This document shows positions 23,281 through 28,337 of a stretch of DNA of 28,337 nucleotides, one piece after another. Below the pieces are notes generated by a model. That model did no database searches, had not been told where the DNA came from, and worked only from the letters and a program-made list of their open reading frames with translations. Numbering within the stretch: position 1 is the stretch's first letter; each line of letters starts with the position of its first letter. A program made the translations under genes and the position numbers. Origin of the DNA: a virus; the IMG/VR virus record IMGVR_UViG_3300048586_000936, positions 1 to 28,337 of that record. One strand, written 5' to 3'.

Positions 23281-23744
23281 GCGGCCTCTCTCCGTTCCGC
23301 GATTGCTCGCTGTAGCACCTCTGCCAGCCAGATCAAAAAACGCTGCGCCCGCAGCCGGTCGGCCCGGTGGATGGCATCCATCATGTCCTGGCGATGCTCG
23401 CCGCGCTCCAGGTGGTATTCGTCGGTGATGGTGTAAATCGTCCGCTCTGTCGTCGACGGATTCTTGCGGGCTGCCAGGATGCGGTCATGGTAGGCTCTGG
23501 CGACGCCCAGCCACTCGTTCACCGCGCCCACGTAGGCGCGGTGTGCGTGGCCCATCTCTGCGTCGAAAGTCGCCAGGAAAACCGCTTCACGCCCCGCCCA
23601 ATGCTCCGGCCCCCACACGCTTTCGCGCGGGCCGTCCGGCTGACGTGTCGGCGGCATGTCGGGCAGCAGCTCCATCAGCATTTCGTCCGGCGGGGCTTCC
23701 GGCAGTGGCGCGGGCTTCCGTGCTGGCGTACGTCGTTTCGCCAT
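23277..23744 (-). CDS. Hypothetical helical protein (155 aa)
   Basis: The ATG at 23744 (GGGAG eight bases upstream) is chosen; the longer frame overlaps the helicase loader. The N-terminus is basic and Pro-rich (AKRRTPARKPAPLPEAPPDE). The remainder is helical and charged, ending DRLRAQRFLIWLAEVLQRAI. There are no recognised catalytic motifs. Its position after the helicase loader gene suggests a replication-associated accessory role, but this is only context. Confidence 0.65.
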   Translation of the reverse strand: MAKRRTPARKPAPLPEAPPDEMLMELLPDMPPTRQPDGPRESVWGPEHWAGREAVFLATFDAEMGHAHRAYVGAVNEWLGVARAYHDRILAARKNPSTTERTIYTITDEYHLERGEHRQDMMDAIHRADRLRAQRFLIWLAEVLQRAIAERREAA

Positions 23745-23749
23745 GTCGA

Positions 23750-24748
23750 CTACTCCCAGTCGAACGCGCTGATGTCGGCCCGCAGGCTCTCGCCAGTCAT
23801 CGGAATGAAGTGCGCCCGCTGGCGCAGACGGCTGGCAATCACATCGCCCCAACGCCGCTTGATTCCGGCGGGGTCCAGGTTGGTCGTAATGAGCGTCGGC
23901 AACCGTTTGTTGTACCGGTAATTGATGACGTTCTGGACCTTGTTCTCGGTGTCGCTATCCCGCTTCAGGTTCGGGATATCGAATTCATCCACCAGCGCCA
24001 CCGGCGCGTCCCGCAACCGGTCAATCACCTGGTTGGAATTGTCGTTGCCGTATTCGTCATCGTAATCGTCCTTCTCCCGGTAGCGCTTCTGCACGCCTTC
24101 GAGCCAGTTCTGAAGACGGGCGTACATGCTCGGTCGATACTGGGCCGTCAGCGCATTGACCACGCAGGCCAGCATGCCGGTTTTGCCAACCCCCGGCTCG
24201 CCATAGAACACAAGCCAGTTGCGGTAATCGTCGGGGGCGGTCTGCCCGAACTGAATGGCAAGATCCGCCTTGTTCACCCAGTAGCCAGTGTCTGCGTTCT
24301 GCACAAACTGGAGCGCGGCGTGATAGGCTCTCATCTTGCCGTCGCGCAGATGCTCACTCAGGGCCATGAACGACTCGAAGGTGTTATCGCGGTATTCGTC
24401 GTCCAGTTGGGCGTACTGGACGAGCCGCTCACGCCGGTCGCTCTGGGCCGCCGCAACCGCCGCACACCCCGGCTCCGGGCAGGGCATGAGCTTGCCAAAC
24501 ATCGGATGGCTAATCGGCACCTCGAAGCCCACCATGCCCAGATCACCGCAGCGGGGACACATGGCAGGCTGACAACGCGGGCAGCGTTGCACGGCGTAAT
24601 CTTCCATCGGGCCGTTCAGCCCCTCGATTACGCGCCCGGTTGGGGCGTAGATCGTTCCCAGGTCGTGGCACAGCGAACAGGACTCCGCCACAGTCGCAAC
24701 CTGCTGACCGGGCTGGAGAGACTTAAGCGCATCGCGCAGGACTTGCAT
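23750..24748 (-). CDS. DnaC/DnaI-like helicase loader ATPase
   Basis: The protein has 332 residues from the ATG at 24748 (GGAG eight bases upstream). The N-terminal ~100 residues are Cys-rich: CSLC (24-27), CPRC (56-59), CPRC (64-67) and CPEPGC (90-95), probably a zinc-binding helicase-contact domain as in DnaI-type loaders. The AAA+ module has Walker A GEPGVGKT (183-190), Walker B ALVDEFD (251-257), sensor 1 ITTN (287-290) and a likely arginine finger in SRLRQR (306-311). It should load the host replicative helicase at the phage origin, like lambda P, and directly follows the initiator gene. Confidence 0.88.
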   Translation of the reverse strand: MQVLRDALKSLQPGQQVATVAESCSLCHDLGTIYAPTGRVIEGLNGPMEDYAVQRCPRCQPAMCPRCGDLGMVGFEVPISHPMFGKLMPCPEPGCAAVAAAQSDRRERLVQYAQLDDEYRDNTFESFMALSEHLRDGKMRAYHAALQFVQNADTGYWVNKADLAIQFGQTAPDDYRNWLVFYGEPGVGKTGMLACVVNALTAQYRPSMYARLQNWLEGVQKRYREKDDYDDEYGNDNSNQVIDRLRDAPVALVDEFDIPNLKRDSDTENKVQNVINYRYNKRLPTLITTNLDPAGIKRRWGDVIASRLRQRAHFIPMTGESLRADISAFDWE

Positions 24749-24751
24749 GGT

Positions 24752-25840
24752 CTAGGCTCCCTGTGTGGCTAATCGGTCTTTGGCCCGCTGGCGGGCCACA
24801 CCTTTGCGTCCGGTTAAGGCCCAGGACCGGGCGCGCTCATCGGCGGGTTTGCTCGGCATGAAATCCGGCGGCGGCGCATCCGGCAGGCGGGCGAATTCGT
24901 CGGCAATGAGCTGGTCAAGCAGCGAGTCGCTGCGTTGGGGCGGTGAGGCGCGCGGCGGCGCGGCGGCTGCGGTAGGCGCTGGCGTGTGTTCCTGGGCGTA
25001 ACGCCACGCGGGCAGGTCCTGCGGCAGGAACCGGAATGCGTAATCGACCTTGCCCACGCCGATTTTGCTCGCGACCAGACCAGCGACGTGCGTTGGGGTG
25101 TAGCCGTCGCGCGCCAATTTCTCGGCGACGTCCAGATAAGCCGCGTCCACCGGTGGGCGCGCGCCCTCTGGCAGCGCGGACATGAACGCCCGGACGAGCG
25201 GGTGCTGCCGCGCCTGGTCCGCCTTTTCGCCGTAGCCTGGGCGCTGGCCTGTAACGCCAAAGCCGTTCGCGATGTGAAATGGCAAACCGCTGCCCTCGCG
25301 CGTCGCGCGGTGTGAGAGTGTGTTTTTGTCTTTTGTTTTGGTTTTGGTCTTGAATCGGAGAATCGACGATTTAAAGACAAGACTCTGACGCGCGTGTACG
25401 TGTGTACGCGTTGCCTGCGCCATCTCTGCATTTTTGCGGACATGGTCGCTCACCATGTCCGCATTTTTGCCCACATGGTCAATATTGCGGGGATGGTTCC
25501 CCGAAGCCATCTCTGCATTTTTGCGGGGATGGCGCGCCATCTCGTCAATACTGCGGACATGGTTGTTGTCCATCTCCGCATTTTTGCGGACATGGAACGC
25601 GCCAGCCTTATAGCGCCCGTCCGCCGTCTTTTCGCGCACGAATTCGACATAGCCCGCTGTTGCCAGCTCCTGAAGCGTTCGTCGTGCCTCGCGGTCGCTG
25701 CACCCCTGCGCGCGCAGATCGTCTGGCGTCAGGGCCGCCACGCCGCAGGCAATCGCCAGCACAATCACGCCCCGCGCCACCGGCGACAGGCGAGCATCTA
25801 ATGAGGCACGTTGCAATAATGAGCAGTCGGTCACAATCAT
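24752..25840 (-). CDS. Replication initiator (lambda O-like role) with intragenic iterons
   Basis: The protein has 362 residues; ATG at 25840, or GTG at 25834 with better ribosome-site spacing. An N-terminal winged-helix-like domain (~15-75, LTPDDLRAQGCSDREARRTL) should bind DNA. Residues ~83-141 contain a repeated peptide (HVRKNAEM and variants), encoded by DNA repeats. A Lys/Thr-rich stretch (KTKTKTKDK) is encoded by an AT-rich tract. The C-terminal part (LVRAFMSALPEGARPPVDAA and further) probably contacts the loader. Position before a DnaC-like gene and internal origin-like DNA match lambda O in layout, though I see no clear sequence similarity to O. Confidence 0.75.
   Translation of the reverse strand: MIVTDCSLLQRASLDARLSPVARGVIVLAIACGVAALTPDDLRAQGCSDREARRTLQELATAGYVEFVREKTADGRYKAGAFHVRKNAEMDNNHVRSIDEMARHPRKNAEMASGNHPRNIDHVGKNADMVSDHVRKNAEMAQATRTHVHARQSLVFKSSILRFKTKTKTKDKNTLSHRATREGSGLPFHIANGFGVTGQRPGYGEKADQARQHPLVRAFMSALPEGARPPVDAAYLDVAEKLARDGYTPTHVAGLVASKIGVGKVDYAFRFLPQDLPAWRYAQEHTPAPTAAAAPPRASPPQRSDSLLDQLIADEFARLPDAPPPDFMPSKPADERARSWALTGRKGVARQRAKDRLATQGA
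25319..25380. other. AT-rich, T-rich strand tract next to the iterons (possible unwinding element)
   Basis: A stretch such as TGTTTTTGTCTTTTGTTTTG on the plus strand is strikingly AT-rich in GC-rich surroundings and strongly strand-biased. It lies about 40 bases from the nearest iteron, in the same order as iterons and unwinding region in lambda ori. Confidence 0.6.
25420..25595. repeat. Six iteron-like repeats inside the initiator gene
   Basis: Six related 18-bp units start at 25428, 25461, 25479, 25515, 25545 and 25578. Units 1 and 6 are identical (GCATTTTTGCGGACATGG); the others vary at a few positions. Spacings are 33, 18, 36, 30 and 33, all multiples of three, so the gene stays in frame. 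With flanks, the longer units form imperfect inverted repeats: arms CCATCTCCGCA and TGCGGACATGG around TTTT. Such symmetrical units suit dimeric initiator binding. Confidence 0.8.
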
Positions 25841-25852
25841 TCTTCCAGGCAG

Positions 25853-25876
25853 GCGGGGCGACCGGAGTCGCCCCGC
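25853..25876. repeat. GC-rich hairpin between acidic-protein and initiator genes
   Basis: GCGGGGCGAC, loop CGGA, GTCGCCCCGC form a perfect 10-bp stem. No T-tract follows in the direction of transcription. It lies 13 bases upstream of the initiator ATG and could modulate its translation or mark an mRNA end. Confidence 0.6.
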
Positions 25877-25898
25877 AGGGGTTTACAGGGGAGCGCTG

Positions 25899-26381
25899 CT
25901 AGAAGGAGTCGTCGTCGCCCCAGTTATCACCTTCGAAGTCGTCATCGTCATCGAAGTCGTCTTCGTCCTCTTCGTCGTCATCGAAGTCGTCTTCGTCCTC
26001 TTCGTCGTCATCGAAGTCGTCTTCGTCCTCTTCGTCGAAGTCCTCTTCGTCGTCCGGTTCGCCCGCGTCGCCGTCGACAAGGTCGCTGCCGTCACCGTCA
26101 GGGTAGAACGCTGCATAGTCGATGATGTCTTGCGAACGCTCTGGCGCAGGCATACCCAGGCGCTCGCGCCAGAGGCTGGCCTGTTCTTCGTCCAGCGTGT
26201 TGACGGTGCCAGCGAGGCGGCGAATCAGCGCTTCGCTCACTTCGGCGTCGGCCTGCTCGCGAACAGCAGTGGCGCTCTCCCCGCGCCCCACCTCATGACT
26301 GACTTCGACACCGCAGCGGACGCTCTGGTAAGGCGCGGGCTGAATCACGACTTCATGGTTGATGGTGATGTGGTGCAGCAT
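25899..26381 (-). CDS. Protein with long acidic tail, possible SSB-like accessory
   Basis: The protein has 160 residues from the ATG at 26381 (GAGGG six bases upstream). The N-terminal ~55 residues are strand-then-helix (HHITINHEVVIQPAPYQSVR, GVEVSHEV). From about residue 96 onward it is almost entirely Asp/Glu, with a repeated DEEDEDDFDD-like unit and the tip WGDDDSF. Acidic C-terminal tips with a terminal Phe recall bacterial SSB and T7 gp2.5, which recruit replication partners, but no OB-fold is recognised. Position between the putative annealing protein and the initiator supports a DNA-metabolism role. Confidence 0.65.
   Translation of the reverse strand: MLHHITINHEVVIQPAPYQSVRCGVEVSHEVGRGESATAVREQADAEVSEALIRRLAGTVNTLDEEQASLWRERLGMPAPERSQDIIDYAAFYPDGDGSDLVDGDAGEPDDEEDFDEEDEDDFDDDEEDEDDFDDDEEDEDDFDDDDDFEGDNWGDDDSF
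25951..26037. repeat. Tandem 30-bp repeat, 2.9 copies, in the acidic tail
   Basis: Units at 25951-25980 and 25981-26010 are identical, and a 27-base partial third follows. Each unit encodes ten acidic residues with one Phe. The number of copies may vary between isolates through slippage. Confidence 0.85.
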
Positions 26382-26402
26382 GTTGTCCCTCGTATTGGTT
26401 AA

Positions 26403-26423
26403 GCCCGGTCACAGTGACCGGGC
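26403..26423. repeat. Perfect 21-bp palindrome upstream of the acidic-protein gene
   Basis: GCCCGGTCAC, central A, GTGACCGGGC. It lies in the short gap between the putative annealing gene and the acidic-protein gene. Only a weak T content follows (CTTAACC on the minus strand), so an operator or mRNA-processing hairpin is as likely as a terminator. Confidence 0.65.
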
Positions 26424-26430
26424 GCGGTCC

Positions 26431-26997
26431 CTAGGCAGGTTGTTCGATAGCGATCCAGCCCGGATAAGCGGCGGTGATCGCCCGCAGCGCCTTATCGCTG
26501 CTGGTGTAGGTGGTCAGTGGCTTCGATAGAATCTTTTCGACCTGGCGGATCGTGAGCGGTGCGCCGGTCTCTTTTTTTGCGCGGGTGAGCAGCGCTTGGA
26601 CAGCATCCGGGTTGGTCGACCAGTGCGGGCGTTGGGCCAGCGTCGGCCCAGCCGCCGCCGGGGCCGCGCTGGCGAGGTCGGGGAGCAGGTAGCCCGCGTG
26701 GCCCAACGCCCGCCCAATCGCCGCCGTTTCAGCCTTCTCGGCCTCACGGCCTGTCCAGACGGCCCGCTCATCCGACTTCGGAACGCCCGCGTGGGCAGTC
26801 GCCAGCAGCGAGCCGGTGCTGTCATAAATGGACGCCCGGAACATCAACGGGCGGCCCGGTTCCTCGCAGCGCTGCGTCTGAATTGCGCCGCGCGGGTGGT
26901 CCGAACGGAACCACTGAATGCGGTGTTTGACTTCCAGGTACGGCTTGCCGTGCAGCGTGATGACGTGTCGCCGGGGATCGAACTTTTGTGCAGTCAT
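26431..26997 (-). CDS. Possible single-strand annealing protein (Rad52/ERF-like pattern)
   Basis: The protein has 188 residues from the ATG at 26997 (AGGA upstream). The N-terminus KFDPRRHVITLHGKPYLEVK and following strands lead to MFRASIYDSTGSLLATAHAG, then EAEKAETAAIGRALGHAGY (85-103). Two strands followed by a helix with K-A-E-x-x-A-I-G-R-A-L-x-x-A-G-Y is an arrangement shared with Rad52/ERF-type annealing proteins and with an uncharacterised phage family. A Pro/Ala linker separates a small C-terminal helical part (~125-188). Adjacent genes for an acidic-tail protein and replication proteins fit. The annealing role is an inference. Confidence 0.55.
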   Translation of the reverse strand: MTAQKFDPRRHVITLHGKPYLEVKHRIQWFRSDHPRGAIQTQRCEEPGRPLMFRASIYDSTGSLLATAHAGVPKSDERAVWTGREAEKAETAAIGRALGHAGYLLPDLASAAPAAAGPTLAQRPHWSTNPDAVQALLTRAKKETGAPLTIRQVEKILSKPLTTYTSSDKALRAITAAYPGWIAIEQPA

Positions 26998-27010
26998 AGC
27001 GCCATTCCTG

Positions 27011-27019
27011 TGCTATACT
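27011..27019 (+). promoter_or_regulatory. Plus-strand extended -10 promoter
   Basis: TGCTATACT is a good extended -10 element (TGn followed by TATACT). No convincing -35 hexamer is found at the usual spacing, which extended -10 promoters can do without. It points to the right, opposite to all genes of the window, towards a terminator 60 bases further on. Confidence 0.5.
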
Positions 27020-27025
27020 GGTTGC

Positions 27026-27112
27026 AAGTTAAAGAGAGAACCGGGTTGCCGTGCTGTCACACAGCAACCCCAGGGGCGCGTGTCTTCGATCCGAAGACAC
27101 GCGCTTTTGTTT
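27026..27112 (+). ncRNA. Candidate small plus-strand RNA (~87 nt)
   Basis: Between an extended -10 element and a strong terminator lies about 87 bases without a convincing reading frame. The RNA would fold into a first hairpin (GGGTTGC pairs with GCAACCC; an alternative is TGCTGT with ACAGCA) and then the terminator stem. Nearly all of it lies in the gap between two minus-strand genes. Its 3' end just touches the 3' end of the MarR-type regulator gene. The boundaries are inferred from the sequence signals only. Confidence 0.45.
27076..27112 (+). terminator. Intrinsic terminator, plus strand
   Basis: GCGCGTGTCTTCG, loop ATC and CGAAGACACGCGC form a perfect 13-bp stem followed by TTTTGTTT. The T-tract is on the plus-strand side only, so it stops rightward transcription; on the minus strand it is followed by CCCCTGGGG instead. 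Confidence 0.75.
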
Positions 27113-27512
27113 AGGGAGCAGCGACCGCTGGCAGCGGCACGATGGCGTTTTTGTAGGCCCACTGCTCGACCAGCGCGCTCGCCTTCAGGTCGGCCTCGAA
27201 GATCGCTTCAATCAGCGCGTCGCGCTGGTCCTGCGCGTAATTCGTCAGATACAGCCGGACAGCACGACGGTCGTGGGTGTCGGCTGCGCGGCGTGTCCAC
27301 TGCCCGTTGCACAGGTTGTCCAGGTTCGGCGTGAAACTGGTCGCGGCACGGCCTACCGCCTGGGCGAGATCGGTCGCGTGTTGTCCGTCCTGGGCGAAGA
27401 GCGCCAGCAGGATGTACGCTTCGATTGGCGTTAAGTCGAACGGCTTGACGGCCTCGGCAATCACCTTGTTGACCTGCTGGTGGATGTCATAGGTCTGGAG
27501 CCATGTCTTCAT
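27111..27512 (-). CDS. MarR-family-like transcriptional regulator
   Basis: The protein has 133 residues, starting ATG at 27512 (GAGGAC upstream). It has the winged-helix layout of MarR proteins: FDLTPIEAYILLALFAQDGQ, then a recognition region ATDLAQAVGRAATSFTPNLD, and a wing with RRAADTHDRRAVRLYLT. MarR-type proteins act as dimeric repressors. As the only classical regulator in the early region, it may control early transcription or the neighbouring plus-strand RNA. Ligand and target are unknown. Confidence 0.78.
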   Translation of the reverse strand: MKTWLQTYDIHQQVNKVIAEAVKPFDLTPIEAYILLALFAQDGQHATDLAQAVGRAATSFTPNLDNLCNGQWTRRAADTHDRRAVRLYLTNYAQDQRDALIEAIFEADLKASALVEQWAYKNAIVPLPAVAAP

Positions 27513-27527
27513 TGCGATGTCCTCTTG

Positions 27528-27764
27528 TTATGCGTAGCGCTTCTCGTGATCCCGCCGACGTGTGCGGCGACGGGTGACTGCATAGGACTGGATTTGCTCA
27601 TCGGTGAGGTTGGCGTGCGCGCCTGCCGCCAGCGTGACCATGTACAGGTCACAGTCTTCGTCCTGGCAGTCCTCGTAATCCTTACTCTCGGTGAAGTCAT
27701 ATCCGGGCTGATTGAACCGCCGCATCGGCTTGCCGCAGCAGCGGCAGGGTGTCGCGTCGCTCAC
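27528..27764 (-). CDS. Small zinc-ribbon-like protein
   Basis: The protein has 78 residues, starting with GTG at 27764. Cysteines in TPCRCCGKPM and DCQDEDCDLY form a plausible C-x(2)-C ... C-x(4)-C zinc site. The C-terminus is Arg-rich (TRRRTRRRDHEKR), which may bind nucleic acid. The start codon lies shortly after the upstream stop, with only a weak ribosome site. The function is unknown. Confidence 0.65.
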   Translation of the reverse strand: MSDATPCRCCGKPMRRFNQPGYDFTESKDYEDCQDEDCDLYMVTLAAGAHANLTDEQIQSYAVTRRRTRRRDHEKRYA

Positions 27765-27766
27765 CG

Positions 27767-28126
27767 TTACCGTCGCGGTTTCCGGGCGCGGACACGCCGC
27801 TTCAGCGCGCTGTGGTCCGCCTCGCGTGAAGCGGCCTCCGGCCCGCTCTCATCCAGCACCGTGACGATCAGCAGGCTGCTGCTGTTCGATGCGAACAGGT
27901 CGTTCACCATTTCAGTGATGACCGTCGCTTCCTCCCGGTCGATCACCCCGTCATCCGCCAGCGACGCCTTGATTTCGGCGCGCAGGTCTTCGAGCGTCAG
28001 GTCCCGCTCGCGCGACAACTCGCGCTCTTCGGTGATGACCGGATTGAGGTTGTAGGACATCCGGGCGCGCGCGCCTTTGGCGACAACCTTGGTCTCTGCG
28101 GTGTCGATAGCCTTAACGACGCTCAC
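27767..28126 (-). CDS. Hypothetical protein (119 aa)
   Basis: The GTG at 28126 has GGAGG nine bases upstream and overlaps the upstream gene by 14 bases. A helical middle contains LADDGVIDREEATVITEMVN, which recalls EF-hand or TerB-like acidic helix-loop-helix motifs (D-D-G-x-I-D-x-E-E), but a single such motif is not decisive. A hydrophobic strand (SSLLIVTVLDES) follows and the tail is basic (KRRVRARKPRR). The role is unknown. Confidence 0.65.
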   Translation of the reverse strand: MSVVKAIDTAETKVVAKGARARMSYNLNPVITEERELSRERDLTLEDLRAEIKASLADDGVIDREEATVITEMVNDLFASNSSSLLIVTVLDESGPEAASREADHSALKRRVRARKPRR

Positions 28127-28337
28127 GTTTCATGGCCTCCCGTTCCTGCTGTGTTTCGCGCCTGGACGCAGCCCGTGCGGCGGCCTTGACGGCCTCGCGC
28201 TCGGCAGGCGACATCGGGGCAGCCGGTGCGGACGCGCGGCCCACACCGACTACCACGCCAACCGCAAATCCGAGCGCCAGCCCGACGCCCAGCACCACCG
28301 GCGCATTTCGCTTCAAATTCATCGCCCAATTCAGCAT
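28113..28337 (-). CDS. Small single-helix membrane protein
   Basis: The protein has 74 residues if started at the ATG on the right window edge; an in-frame ATG at 28322 is an alternative, and a start beyond the window cannot be excluded. A membrane helix (~12-33, VVLGVGLALGFAVGVVVGVG) is followed by a charged helical tail (SPAEREAVKAAARAASRRET). The function is unknown. Confidence 0.55.
   Translation of the reverse strand: MLNWAMNLKRNAPVVLGVGLALGFAVGVVVGVGRASAPAAPMSPAEREAVKAAARAASRRETQQEREAMKRERR

Noticed and set aside
24786-24817. Inverted repeat TGGCCCGC/GCGGGCCA near the end of the initiator gene
   Set aside because: It lies in coding sequence, has no T-tract in the direction of transcription, and is explained by Arg/Ala/Pro-rich codons in GC-rich DNA.
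25420-25595. Possible CRISPR array
   Set aside because: The repeats are short and degenerate, spaced 18-36 bases, all in frame with a gene and with similar intervening sequence; no cas genes are present.
27051-27434. Plus-strand 127-codon open frame over the small RNA and MarR gene
   Set aside because: Mostly antisense to the MarR-like gene and reads through a perfect terminator; no convincing ribosome site.
1-28337. Search for integrase, attachment sites and tRNA genes
   Set aside because: No recombinase motifs, no direct repeats of attachment-site type and no tRNA-like cloverleaf were recognised, so prophage status cannot be claimed.

Overview
The window is a 28.3 kb segment of a tailed double-stranded DNA phage (Caudoviricetes, HK97-type head, siphovirus-like tail), or of a prophage. 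Essentially every gene I can support lies on the minus strand, so the gene order reads from position 28337 down to 1. The DNA is GC-rich, spacing is tight (many ATGA, TAATG and 8-nt overlaps), and most genes have a recognisable Shine-Dalgarno sequence. No integrase, tRNA, rRNA, CRISPR array or transposase is visible, so I cannot say whether it is a free phage or integrated. The host is not determinable from the sequence. A GC-rich bacterium, perhaps Chloroflexota, is only an impression from the look of some early proteins.

Early and replication region (28337-20627). A small membrane protein, a hypothetical protein, a zinc-ribbon protein and a MarR-type regulator come first. Next is a short intergenic stretch carrying a likely plus-strand small RNA. 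A possible single-strand-annealing protein and a protein with a highly acidic tail follow. Then comes an initiator/helicase-loader pair analogous to lambda O and P. The initiator gene contains six iteron-like repeats followed by a sharply AT-rich tract, the layout of a lambda-type origin inside the initiator gene. Further on are a DUF4031 protein, a four-helix membrane protein with a DNA-binding C-terminus, a Cys/His-rich protein, a small membrane protein and a sigma-region-4-like HTH protein just before the packaging genes.

Packaging and head (20552-10780): small terminase, large terminase, portal, several small unknown proteins, an SPP1-gp7/Mu-F-like head morphogenesis protein, a gp10-like neck protein, and one 666-codon gene fusing the prohead protease to the HK97 major capsid protein. 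The fused gene has a well-placed internal start that could also give free capsid protein. A small virion-type protein and a head-tail connector follow.

Tail and lysis (10780-1): tail terminator/completion protein, tail tube, tail assembly chaperones G and GT linked by a +1 frameshift, a small membrane protein, a tape measure protein with an embedded LysM-like segment, a fibre with a C1q-like head, small proteins, a baseplate/hub-like protein with a duplicated motif, another fibre-like protein, two small membrane proteins that may be holin-like, and an M23 endopeptidase cut by the left edge.

Several intrinsic terminators and perfect palindromes sit inside the late operon (8.5, 9.5, 11.8, 16.1, 20.6 and 21.2 kb). 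They probably set different expression levels for tape measure, chaperone, capsid-adjacent and terminase genes. The strongest points for follow-up are the intragenic origin, the chaperone frameshift, the protease-capsid fusion with its nested start, the plus-strand RNA, and a pair of near-identical palindromes placed just upstream of two start codons.
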